A DNA stretch of 33,273 nucleotides. It comes from Deltaproteobacteria bacterium. GTDB lineage: Bacteria > Desulfobacterota > Desulfobaccia > Desulfobaccales > 0-14-0-80-60-11. The stretch spans positions 1 through 33,273 of the forward strand of contig JAPLJC010000160.1 of NCBI GenBank assembly GCA_026388765.1, given 5' to 3'. The translations under genes were made by a program, and so were the position numbers. Each line of letters starts with the position of its first letter. Positions within the stretch are counted from its first letter, which is position 1. The notes beneath the pieces were generated by a model. It made no database searches, was not told the DNA's origin, and worked only from the letters and a program-made list of their open reading frames with translations. This document shows, one piece after another, positions 1 through 7,360 of the stretch.

Positions 1-296
1 GGCCCCGCCCGTTCATAAACCTCCCCGAAGACCAGGACCTCGACGCTGCCGGCCAGGTCCTCCACCGTGAGAATAGCAAGGCGGCCGCCTTTCTTGCCGA
101 TCTTCTCCTTCAGGGAGGTAACCACCACGCCCAGGGCCACCTCCTGGGAATCGGGGATCTCGGCCAGGTCGGCGGTGGTGACCTTAACCCGGGCCTTGAG
201 GAGGGCGCGGTGGGCGTCCAGGGGATGGCGGGAGAGGTAGACCCCCAGGGCCTCCTTTTCGCGGGCCAGTGTGACGGATTTATCCCAGGGCTCCGC
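1..296 (-). pseudogene. dnaE: DnaE C-terminal (OB-fold) segment downstream of the TAG, cut by the window edge
   Basis: Reading on in the same frame past the TAG at 297-299 gives AEPWDKSVTLAREKEALG, then YLSRHPLDAH, and later LAILTVEDLAGSVEVLVF. These match the linker and OB-fold of bacterial DnaE. There is no frame change, no other stop and no plausible restart codon with a ribosome site. The segment is therefore the continuation of the same gene, separated by a single codon. CAG or GAG to TAG is one substitution. The OB-fold binds single-stranded DNA and the region beyond it, outside the window, binds tau and the clamp in characterised DnaE proteins. Its loss would be expected to be severe in an essential gene. 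Confidence 0.85.
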
Positions 297-3083
297 CTAC
301 GGAAGCCAGTCGTCGTCGTTTAAGGACAAGGTCAGGCCGCCGAACATGGAAATTTGTTTGTTGGCCTGCTTGAGCTTCAAGTTTTGGGTCTTTTCCAGGG
401 CTTCGTCCAGGCCGGCCATGAGGCGGGAGCGCCGGGGCTGCAAGGGGTCGAAGGCCCCTGCCTGGATCAGGGACTCCAGGACCTTGCGGTTCACCTTGTT
501 GAGGCTGATGCGTTCCAGAAAATCCCGGAAGCTCTCGAACCGGCCCGGGCCCCGGGCCTCCAGGATCTCCTGGATGGCCCCCAGGCCGACGTTTTTCACC
601 CCGGACAGGCCGTAGCGCACCTTGCCCTCTTCTACGGTAAAATCGCGGTCGCTCCGGTTGATATCCGGCGGCAGCAGTTCGATCCCCTGGTCCCGGGCCT
701 CCATGATATGTTTCGCCAGGGCCGTGGTGTTGTTGATTTCGCTGTTTAAGACCGCAGCCAAAAATTCCAGGGGATAGTGGGCCTTGAGATAGGCGGTCTG
801 ATAAGCCACCAGGGCATAGGCGGCGCTGTGGGACTTGTTGAAGCCATAGCCGGCGAATTTCTCGATCAGATTGAAGAGTTCTGTGGCCCTGGCCTTGGCC
901 ACCCCCCGGGTTACCGCGCCGGAGACAAACCGGTCCCGCTGGGCCGCCATCACCACCGGATCTTTCTTGCCCATGGCCCGGCGCAAAAGATCGGCTTCCG
1001 CCAGGGAGAAGCCCGACACCACCGCGGCGATCTGCATCACCTGTTCCTGATAGAGGATTACCCCGTAAGTCTCCCTGAGGGTGGGCTCCAATTGGGGCAA
1101 GAAATACTCCACCCGGGCCTCGCCGTGCTTGCGCCGGACATAATCGTCGTGCATGCCGGTTTCCATGGGGCCTGGCCGGTAGAGGGCCACCAGGGCGATG
1201 ATGTCCTCAAAGACGGTGGGCTTCAAGCGCACCATCAGGGCGCGCATCCCTTGACTCTCCAACTGGAAGACTCCGGCGGTGTTGGCGGCCTGCAGCAGCT
1301 GGAAGGTGGCGGCATCATTAAGCGGGATGGTGTGAATATCGAAATCGGCCAGGTGATTCTTTCTGATCAGCCGCACCGCCTGGTCGATGACCGTCAGGGT
1401 CCGCAGGCCCAGGAAGTCGAACTTCACCAGGCCCACCTTCTCCACCCCCTTCATGTCGAACTGGGTGACCAACTCACCCTTGTTGCCTTTGTAGAGAGGC
1501 AGGTATTCGATCAGGGGGCGGTCGGCGATGACCACCGCCGAGGCGTGGGTGGAGGCGTGCCGGGGCAGCCCCTCCAGAACCGCGGCGACATCCAGCACCT
1601 CTTTAACCGCGGGGTTGTTGTCCCGGAGCTCCCGGAGCCGCGGTTCCATCTGCAGGGACTGCTCCAGGGTGACGTTCAATTTTTCCGGCACCAGCTTGGC
1701 GATCCTGTCCACTTCCGCATAAGGTACTTCCAGGGCCCGGCCCACGTCCCGGATCACCTGGCGGGTCTTCATGCTGCCGAAGGTGGTAATGTGCGCCACG
1801 TTCTGCCAGCCGTAGGTCCGGGAGACGTAGTCGATGATCTCGCCCCGGCGCTCGTAGCAGAAGTCCACGTCGATATCCGGCGGGCTGACGCGCTCGGGGT
1901 TAAGGAAGCGTTCAAAGAAAAGGCCGTAGGCCAGGGGGTCCAGATCGGTGATCCTTAGGGCATAGGCTACCAGGCTCCCGGCGGCGGAGCCCCGGCCGGG
2001 TCCCACGGGGATCCGCTGTTGCCGGGCGTAATTGATGATATCCGCCACCACCAGAAAATAGCCGGCAAACCCCATCTTCACCAGGATGTCGATCTCGTAT
2101 TCCAGGCGCTGCCAGTAGGCCTCCTCAGCCTGGCGGGGATGGCCGGCGGGGGACCCCAAACGGGCCTTGAGCCCTTCCCGGGCCCGCTCGGCCATGAGGG
2201 ACTCCATGCTCTGGCCCGCGGCCTGGTGGTAGACCGGGAAGCGGTAAGTGCCCAGGTCCAGGGTAACGTCGCAGCGGGCCGCGATCTCCCCGGAAGCGGC
2301 CAGGGCCGCCGGGTGCGGGATGGACCGGGCCATCTCTGCCGGGCTCTTGAAATAGAGCTGGTCGGTCTGAAACTTCATGCGGCCGGCGCTGTTCACGGTC
2401 CGGCCCGTCTGGATGCAAAGCAGCGCATCCTGGGCCTTGGCGTCTTCGGGCTTGAGGTAATGCACGTCATTGGTGGCCACCAGAGGAATCCCCCAGCGGG
2501 GCGCCAGCTCGATCAGGGCTTCATTCACCTTGAGCTGCTCCGGCAATTCGTTCGCCTGCACCTCCAGGTAGAAGCGCCCGGGGAAGATCTCGGCGTATTC
2601 CCGGGCCGCGGCCTCGGCCCCTTCGGGGTCGTCGTTGACCAGGCGCTGGGCCACCTTGCCGTGTAGACAGGCGGACAGGGCGATCAGGCCGCCGTTCAAC
2701 TCTTGCAGGAGCTCCAGATCCACCCGGGGGCGGTAGTAAAAACCCTCCAGGTGGGCCCGGGTCACCAGCTGGATGAGGTTTTTGTAACCCTGGTTATTTT
2801 CCGCCAGCACCACCAGGTGGTTATTATCCCCTTTGCCGCCCTTGCGGTCCTGGCGGGAGCCTGGGGCCACGTAGAGCTCGCAGCCGAGAATCGGCTTGAT
2901 TCCCGCGGCGTTGGCCTTCTGATAAAAATCCAGGACCCCGAAGAGCGAGCCGTGGTCGGTGATGGCCACCGCGCCCATCTCGAAGGCCGCCGCCTGGACC
3001 AACAGGTCCTTGACGCGGGCGGCCCCGTCCAGCAGGCTGTAGGCGGTATGCACGTGCAGATGGACGAACTGGGACTCGGACAT
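297..3083 (-). CDS. dnaE: DNA polymerase III subunit alpha, ends at an in-frame TAG
   Basis: This is the catalytic subunit of the replicative DNA polymerase III. The 928 residues contain the N-terminal PHP domain (HLHVHTAYSLLDGA near residue 8), the polymerase palm with the PDIDVDF acidic motif near residue 400, fingers and thumb, and the helix-hairpin-helix region (GLSGVKNVG). The start is the ATG at 3083, with an AGGGAG ribosome site three bases upstream. Family members are usually about 1150 residues. Here the frame ends in TAG at 297-299, just before the OB-fold and tau-binding tail, yet the same frame continues as recognisable DnaE sequence down to position 1. Identity is certain; whether the protein is truncated, read through or affected by a sequence error cannot be told from the sequence. 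Confidence 0.96.
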   Translation of the reverse strand: MSESQFVHLHVHTAYSLLDGAARVKDLLVQAAAFEMGAVAITDHGSLFGVLDFYQKANAAGIKPILGCELYVAPGSRQDRKGGKGDNNHLVVLAENNQGYKNLIQLVTRAHLEGFYYRPRVDLELLQELNGGLIALSACLHGKVAQRLVNDDPEGAEAAAREYAEIFPGRFYLEVQANELPEQLKVNEALIELAPRWGIPLVATNDVHYLKPEDAKAQDALLCIQTGRTVNSAGRMKFQTDQLYFKSPAEMARSIPHPAALAASGEIAARCDVTLDLGTYRFPVYHQAAGQSMESLMAERAREGLKARLGSPAGHPRQAEEAYWQRLEYEIDILVKMGFAGYFLVVADIINYARQQRIPVGPGRGSAAGSLVAYALRITDLDPLAYGLFFERFLNPERVSPPDIDVDFCYERRGEIIDYVSRTYGWQNVAHITTFGSMKTRQVIRDVGRALEVPYAEVDRIAKLVPEKLNVTLEQSLQMEPRLRELRDNNPAVKEVLDVAAVLEGLPRHASTHASAVVIADRPLIEYLPLYKGNKGELVTQFDMKGVEKVGLVKFDFLGLRTLTVIDQAVRLIRKNHLADFDIHTIPLNDAATFQLLQAANTAGVFQLESQGMRALMVRLKPTVFEDIIALVALYRPGPMETGMHDDYVRRKHGEARVEYFLPQLEPTLRETYGVILYQEQVMQIAAVVSGFSLAEADLLRRAMGKKDPVVMAAQRDRFVSGAVTRGVAKARATELFNLIEKFAGYGFNKSHSAAYALVAYQTAYLKAHYPLEFLAAVLNSEINNTTALAKHIMEARDQGIELLPPDINRSDRDFTVEEGKVRYGLSGVKNVGLGAIQEILEARGPGRFESFRDFLERISLNKVNRKVLESLIQAGAFDPLQPRRSRLMAGLDEALEKTQNLKLKQANKQISMFGGLTLSLNDDDWLP

Positions 3084-3107
3084 AGGCTCCCTGTCTAAAA
3101 ACTTAAC

Positions 3108-3137
3108 CTTATAGAATTATAACCAAAAATATGTAAA
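3108..3137 (-). promoter_or_regulatory. Possible dnaE promoter
   Basis: On the minus strand, TTTACA (3132-3137) lies 18 bases from TATAAG (3108-3113). A further TATAAT lies at 3116-3121. The region is AT-rich and directly precedes dnaE. This is a consensus match by eye only. Confidence 0.35.
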
Positions 3138-3202
3138 AGAGGGAATTTGGTTTCTGTTTACCAAGCACTACGATGCTTTACGTTCTGCCGGGCTGGAGAC
3201 AT

Positions 3203-3280
3203 GTAGGGTGCGCCCTGCGCACCCATAATGGTGGCACAGGTTTCCAACCTGTGCCTCACAGGCCGGAGGCCTGTGCCACT
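3203..3280. repeat. Two small intergenic palindromes
   Basis: GTAGGGTGCGC/GCGCACCC forms a hairpin at 3203-3224. A second unit at 3231-3280 contains GCACAGG..CCTGTGC and CACAGGCC..GGCCTGTG. The second unit belongs to the same GGTGGCACAGG family seen inside the hicA insertion and at 22490-22541 and 11934-11980. It lies between the convergent-side end of hicB and the dnaE promoter region. No gene is seen here. Confidence 0.7.
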
Positions 3281-3344
3281 AATTCAGGGTTCCGGCCATC
3301 ATACCTCGAATAGCCGGCCCGGGGCAAGGAGGAAGTGGGAAGGA

Positions 3345-3728
3345 TTAACTGGCCTTATCCGCCGGCTTTTTCACTCGGCGCCGCGCCCCTTCCTTCCGCC
3401 CCAGAGCCTCGGCCAGGACCGCGGTCACCAGGGTGTTCATGCTCACGCCTTCTTGTCTGGCCCTGGCCACCAGGCGGGCATGGAGACTTTTGGGTAGGCG
3501 TTGCACAAACTTGCCGCTCGGCCCCTCCCCCGGCTTGGGAATGGGGTCGCCCCATTTCTCTGCCGCTCGAAGCCAGGCGGCTTCGGCGTCCGCCCCGTTG
3601 CCGATGGCCTCCTCAACGGTCTCGCCATCGGACATACAGCCAGGCAAATCGGGAAAGGTGATGAGATAACCATCGCCCTCTTCAGCGGCCAAGGTGCGAA
3701 TTTCAAAGGGATATTTGGGCAATGCCAT
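3345..3728 (-). CDS. hicB: HicB-family antitoxin
   Basis: This 127-residue protein has the HicB fold: an N-terminal partial RNase H-like domain (YLITFPDLPGCMSDGETVEEA) and a C-terminal ribbon-helix-helix DNA-binding segment (KFVQRLPKSLHARLVARA, then EGVSMNTLVTAVLAEAL). HicB neutralises HicA and represses its own operon. The ATG at 3728 lies two bases past the ancestral hicA stop (TAG at 3731-3733), the normal hicA-hicB coupling. Because of the element inserted in hicA, an open frame now runs from the hicA start at 4166 straight into hicB, giving a potential 273-residue HicA-linker-HicB fusion. HicB itself looks intact, ending in TAA. Confidence 0.85.
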   Translation of the reverse strand: MALPKYPFEIRTLAAEEGDGYLITFPDLPGCMSDGETVEEAIGNGADAEAAWLRAAEKWGDPIPKPGEGPSGKFVQRLPKSLHARLVARARQEGVSMNTLVTAVLAEALGRKEGARRRVKKPADKAS

Positions 3729-3730
3729 GA

Positions 3731-4166
3731 CTAGTTCCTTCGAACCCGGTCCACGAGTTCCACAAATTTTTTTATATTTTTTATATAAAAAACCTCTGCG
3801 AAAAGCCTTTTTGTCATCCTGAGCGAAGCGAAGGATCTCAGCTTTTGGTGGCACAGGCTTTCTAGCCTGTGCTGGAATGGGCACAGCCTGGAAAGGCTGT
3901 GCTACCAAACCGAGATTCTTCGGTCGCTTCACTCCCTCAGAATGACAGTTGAAAGGACTTTCGCAGAGGTCTCTATAAGGAGGTTTGATGGGCCTAGAGG
4001 CGGGAACGCTCAGATGCTCCCCCTCAGGATGACGGAAAACCACATGACTCGTGCCTTCATGATCCCAAAGGATCCCGTAACGATCAGCCAGACCTTTCAA
4101 ATCCTCGATCCGCCAGTCCCGGGGATTCCGCCGCATCTTCGCCAAGGTTTTGTCCGCCTGAACCAT
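3731..4166 (-). pseudogene. hicA: HicA-family mRNA interferase, split by a MITE-like insertion
   Basis: HicA is a small double-stranded-RNA-binding-fold mRNA endonuclease whose catalytic histidine sits in a G-T/S-S-H motif, here GTSHVVFRHPEGE. Residues 1-64 are normal up to RPIKPPY. The sequence then enters a palindromic element (3789-3973). Beyond the element, in another frame, lies the missing C-terminus YIKNIKKFVELVDRVRRN followed by TAG (3731-3733). Removing 190 bases (the element plus one copy of the 5-bp target duplication) restores an 81-residue HicA, the usual size for the family. The insertion shifts frame so that hicA now reads through into hicB. Whether the fused product keeps toxicity is unknown. 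Confidence 0.8.
3784..3978. mobile_element. 185-bp MITE-like palindromic element with 5-bp target duplication
   Basis: The element spans about 3789-3973. Its ends are inverted repeats: ACCTCTGCGAAAAG on the left, and CTTTCGCAGAGGT on the right. Inside are nested inverted pairs: GTCATCCTGAGCGAAGCGAA facing the opposed TCGCTTCACTCCCTCAGAA, and GGTGGCACAGGCTTT facing AAAGGCTGTGCTACC. The whole unit is one large imperfect palindrome without a transposase gene. TATAA occurs on both flanks (3784-3788 and 3974-3978), consistent with a target duplication. Excision of 190 bases restores hicA. A related, more degenerate copy lies at 22564-22735. A transposase would have to act in trans. Confidence 0.75.
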
Positions 4167-4171
4167 ATTTT

Positions 4172-4199
4172 ATGATACTATATTTAGTATTGATGTCAA
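4172..4199 (-). promoter_or_regulatory. hicAB promoter with overlapping palindromic operator
   Basis: On the minus strand, TTGACA (4194-4199) is 16 bases from TATCAT (4172-4177). A perfect inverted repeat ATACTA-N4-TAGTAT (4175-4190) fills the spacer and overlaps the -10 box. That is the expected layout for autorepression by the HicB ribbon-helix-helix domain. The first ATG (4166) is only five bases past the -10 box, so the transcript may be leaderless or start at the internal Met11. Confidence 0.6.
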
Positions 4200-4290
4200 G
4201 GAGAAGAAACTTCTCCTAACGCCTCGGATAAAGACTCTAGGCGCTATAATCCCATGGTTGTAAGAAGTTGCTCTTTGAGAAAAGGCTTCC

Positions 4291-4320
4291 TTGACAATCC
4301 CGGCCCCAAGATAATAATAT
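4291..4320 (+). promoter_or_regulatory. Likely promoter of the CpoB-like lipoprotein gene
   Basis: TTGACA (4291-4296) and TAATAT (4315-4320) are 18 bases apart, about 90 bases before the start codon. This is a good consensus match by eye. Confidence 0.5.
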
Positions 4321-4410
4321 GAAACATTTGGAAATTTCCGTAATCTCTGGCGGTTTGTTGACGGCACCTGACGAAAATATCTCGTTATCCCCGAGGGAGG
4401 GAGGAAGAAC

Positions 4411-5175
4411 ATGAGGCAAACAGAGGGCATCCGGTATCTGGCGGTAGTGCTGCTGGTCCTGTTCCTGGCTGGCTGTTCCGAGACTTACGCCTATCTCCCT
4501 TCCGTGGGCAAGCCGGCCCCGGCCCCGGGGACTGAGGCCCCGCCGGCGCCGGCGACCGAACCCGCCCCGGCAATGGAAACTCCGGCTCCCAGGCCGGACC
4601 TGAACCAGCAGGTCCAGAGCCTGGAGGCCCGGGTGCAGCAAATGGAGAACCGGCTGGCGCAGATGGAAACCCGGCCCTCCGCTCCCAGCGCCCCGGCGGT
4701 GAAGGCCAAGGAGCGCCCCAGCGCGACCCCGGCGCCGGCGCCGGCGCCGACCGCCTCTACCGATAAGGTCTATGCGGAGGGGCTGCGCCTCTACCAGGCC
4801 AAAAAATTCGCCCCGGCCCGGACCAAGTTCTCCCAGTATCTGAAAGAGCAGCCCAAAGGCCCCAAGGCCCCGGAGGCCCGCTATCACCTGGCCGACAGCT
4901 TTTATCAAGAGGGTAAATACCAGGAGGCCGCGGTGGAATTCAATAAACTGGCCAGCCAGTCCCCCAAGAGCATCCTGGCCCCCGCCGCCATGTTGCGCCA
5001 GGCCCTGGCCTATCAGAATTTGCATCAGACCGCCTCTTATCGCAGCACCTTGACTAAACTGGTCCAGGCCTACCCCAAGAGCCCCGAGGCCAAGGAGGCG
5101 GGAAAATGGCTGAAGGAAGGCAAAAAGGAGGCTCCCGCCAAGGCCCCGGTGAAGACCGCACCCAAACCGGAGTAA
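4411..5175 (+). CDS. CpoB/YbgF-like outer-membrane-anchored TPR lipoprotein
   Basis: The 254-residue protein begins with a lipoprotein signal peptide ending in the lipobox LAGC (Cys22). A Pro/Ala-rich linker follows, then a short coiled-coil stretch (QQVQSLEARVQQMENRLAQM) and a second Pro/Ala-rich linker. The C-terminal part holds three TPR-like units (YAEGLRLYQAKKFAPARTKF, YHLADSFYQEGKYQEAAVEF and a third). Signal, coiled coil, TPR is the order in CpoB/YbgF, which in E. coli links Tol-Pal to peptidoglycan synthesis. No tol or pal gene is adjacent, so the specific role is inferred. GGAGG lies six bases before the ATG. It is followed by a PpiD-like chaperone gene, fitting an envelope theme. 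Confidence 0.75.
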   Translation: MRQTEGIRYLAVVLLVLFLAGCSETYAYLPSVGKPAPAPGTEAPPAPATEPAPAMETPAPRPDLNQQVQSLEARVQQMENRLAQMETRPSAPSAPAVKAKERPSATPAPAPAPTASTDKVYAEGLRLYQAKKFAPARTKFSQYLKEQPKGPKAPEARYHLADSFYQEGKYQEAAVEFNKLASQSPKSILAPAAMLRQALAYQNLHQTASYRSTLTKLVQAYPKSPEAKEAGKWLKEGKKEAPAKAPVKTAPKPE

Positions 5176-5301
5176 CGGAAAAAACCTGGCCGGTCCTTTT
5201 AAAGGATGACTTTCGGCTATCGACGTCTTAAGTTTTGATTGATAAGCTTCAGCCACAGCAAAGGCGATCAGCTCATTCAAGGCCTTACCTCCAGATAGAT
5301 G

Positions 5302-5366
5302 TCATTCTGAACGAAGCGCAGAATCTCGAGGTTTATCTTTATCTCGTTCCCCAGCTCTGCTGGGGG
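5302..5366. repeat. Partial TCATTCTGA-type repeat plus CCCCAGC hairpin
   Basis: Positions 5302-5331 match one arm of the palindromic element in hicA (TCATTCTGAACGAAGCG, then AGAATCTC). Positions 5349-5365 form a CCCAGC/GCTGGG hairpin resembling the GTTCCCAAG hairpin at 11757. This gap (5176-5407) has no convincing gene. A minus-strand open stretch reading ALNELIAFAVAEAYQS around 5250 could be a gene remnant, but it is not recognised. Confidence 0.5.
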
Positions 5367-5407
5367 ATTATTACTTAGCGGCAAAGTTGCCGATGGATTA
5401 ACTCAAC

Positions 5408-7288
5408 ATGCTGAAATTTATTCGGAAATATTCGCGGTCTTGGTTTATCTGGCTGTTTCTCGGGGCCATCATCGCGGTCTTTGTCTTATGGGGGGTCGGC
5501 GGCTTTGAGTCGCGCCGCTTCCAGGAAGTAGCCACAGTCAACGGCCAGCCCATCCTGGTCACCGCCTACCAGCGGCAATTTACGGAAATGGTGAAGCAGT
5601 ACCAGGAGCAGAACCGGGGCGAATTGACCGAAGAGATGGTCAAGGCCATGCGCCTCAAGGAAGCAGCCCTGAACCGCTTGATTGATGAAGCCCTCATTAT
5701 CCAGGCGGGGGAGCGCCTGGGGCTCCAGGTGACCGATGCCGAACTGCGGCAGCAGATCCAGAGCTATCCTTTCTTCCAGAGGGACGGCAAGTTTGATGAA
5801 AAGACTTATTTCATCCTGCTGTCCCGGAATCATCTGAATAGCGCCGACTTCGAGGAACAGGAGCGCCAGCGTCTCCAGCTGAAGAAGATCGTCGAAGAAC
5901 TGGGGTCCCTGGCCAAGGTTTCCGACGCCGAAATGCGGGAGATGTTTCGCCTGGGCAAAGAGGCGGTCAAGGTCAGCTACCTTGCTGTCACTCCGGATAA
6001 GTTCATGGCCAAACAGCACCCCAGTGAGGCCGACATCTCCCGCTATTACCAGGACCACCAGGCGGAGTTTAACCTGCCCTCCAAGGCCCGGGTGAGCTAT
6101 TTTATTTTCCGCACCCAGGATTTCCAGGATAAGGTAAAAATCTCCCCCGCCGAAGTGGAAGGCATCATCAAGGAACACCCGAGCGAATACTCTCGCCCCA
6201 AGGTGATTCGCGTCCGCCAGATACTTCTGGCCCTGCCGCCCAAAGCCGACCCCAAGGAGCGGGAACGCCTGAGCCAGCAGGCCCAGGAGATTCTCGGGAA
6301 ATTGCGGGGTGGGGAAGACTTCGCCCAGCTGGCCAAGGGCCAATCCCAGGACCCGGGCAGCAAAGGCAAGGGCGGGGACCTGGGCTATGTCCAACGGGGC
6401 CAGCATCCCCCGGAATGGGAGCGGGCCGCCTTTGCCCTGAAACCCGGGGAAGTGGGCCGGGCCGACACTCCCCAGGGCATCTATGTGCTCAAGGTGGAGG
6501 AAGTCAAGGAAACCGAGCCAATGCCGGACGCCGAAACCAAGGTGACCCAGCGCCTCAAGCAGGAGCGAGCCAGAACCATGGCCCAGGAGGCGGCGAGAGA
6601 GGCCCGTACGGCCCTGTCGCAAGGGACGGCAGCGGAGGTGGCCAAGAAGTATGGCGTCAGTCTGAAAGAAACCCCCTTAATTGGCCTACAGGATCAGGTC
6701 CCGGACCTGGGCCCGGCGCCGGCCTTCAACCAGGCGGCCTTGCAGCTCAAACCCGGGGAGACGAGCCGGGTGGCGGACCTCCCCAACGGCTTCGCGGTCA
6801 TGAAGTCCCTGGAATACCAGGCGGAACACGTGCCGCCCCTGGAGCAGATCAAGGATAAGGTGGCCCAGCAGGTGAAGAAGCAAGGGGCCCTGAAGGAGGC
6901 GGATCAGGAGGCGACCCGATTGGCCGACCGCCTCAAGAAGGGGGAAACCCTGGCTCAGGTGGCGGCTGCGTCTGGCCTGCCCGTGAAAGAGAGCAATTTT
7001 TTTACCCGGTTTGAGGGCCTGGAAGGCCAGCGACAGGCCGAGGCCTTGACCAGCGCCGCCTTTCTCCTGTCGAAAGAACGCCCCTATCCCGACAGCCCGC
7101 TCCTTTGGCAGGAGAAGTACTATATCTTGGCCTTCAAGGAACGGCGGCCTGCCGATATGGCCGAGTTCCAGAAGGAGCGGGAAAAGATGCTGAGCCAATT
7201 CCTCGAGCAAAAAAAGCAGGAGCTGATTTATGCCTGGCTGGACGCCGAGCGGCGCCAGGCCAAGATTAAGGTTTATGAGTTGCCTTGA
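5408..7288 (+). CDS. ppiD: PpiD-like membrane-anchored periplasmic chaperone / peptidyl-prolyl isomerase
   Basis: The 626-residue protein has an N-terminal membrane anchor (WFIWLFLGAIIAVFVLWGV, about residues 12-31) with a large periplasmic part. A SurA/PpiD N-terminal chaperone region (about 35-240) is followed by a parvulin-type rotamase domain (about 265-365, VIRVRQILLALPP through GGDLGYVQRGQHPPEWE to a final GIYVLKVEE). A second, degenerate parvulin-like segment and a helical tail complete it. PpiD assists folding of proteins leaving the Sec translocon. Length and architecture match the family (E. coli PpiD is about 620 residues). No good ribosome site is seen, but the ATG directly precedes the anchor. 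It ends in TGA. Confidence 0.85.
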   Translation: MLKFIRKYSRSWFIWLFLGAIIAVFVLWGVGGFESRRFQEVATVNGQPILVTAYQRQFTEMVKQYQEQNRGELTEEMVKAMRLKEAALNRLIDEALIIQAGERLGLQVTDAELRQQIQSYPFFQRDGKFDEKTYFILLSRNHLNSADFEEQERQRLQLKKIVEELGSLAKVSDAEMREMFRLGKEAVKVSYLAVTPDKFMAKQHPSEADISRYYQDHQAEFNLPSKARVSYFIFRTQDFQDKVKISPAEVEGIIKEHPSEYSRPKVIRVRQILLALPPKADPKERERLSQQAQEILGKLRGGEDFAQLAKGQSQDPGSKGKGGDLGYVQRGQHPPEWERAAFALKPGEVGRADTPQGIYVLKVEEVKETEPMPDAETKVTQRLKQERARTMAQEAAREARTALSQGTAAEVAKKYGVSLKETPLIGLQDQVPDLGPAPAFNQAALQLKPGETSRVADLPNGFAVMKSLEYQAEHVPPLEQIKDKVAQQVKKQGALKEADQEATRLADRLKKGETLAQVAAASGLPVKESNFFTRFEGLEGQRQAEALTSAAFLLSKERPYPDSPLLWQEKYYILAFKERRPADMAEFQKEREKMLSQFLEQKKQELIYAWLDAERRQAKIKVYELP

Positions 7289-7360
7289 GCAGCTCTCCGA
7301 ATGACCTTACCAGGTTGGACTCTCTAGATAAATTCGCGCTGGTACGAGGACACAGTAGCA

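Noticed and set aside
297-299. TAG recoded as pyrrolysine genome-wide
   Set aside because: plsB, selB, rng and the ancestral hicA frame all end in TAG at family-typical C-termini, so TAG acts as a normal stop here.
777-1958. Long plus-strand open frame of 393 codons opposite dnaE
   Set aside because: It lies entirely antisense to conserved dnaE codons, has no recognisable domain and is a typical product of high third-position GC.
4237-5280. 347-codon minus-strand frame opposite the CpoB-like gene
   Set aside because: It is Gly/Leu/Arg-rich shadow sequence antisense to a recognisable lipoprotein. Only its first about 30 codons lie outside the gene, and they are not recognised.
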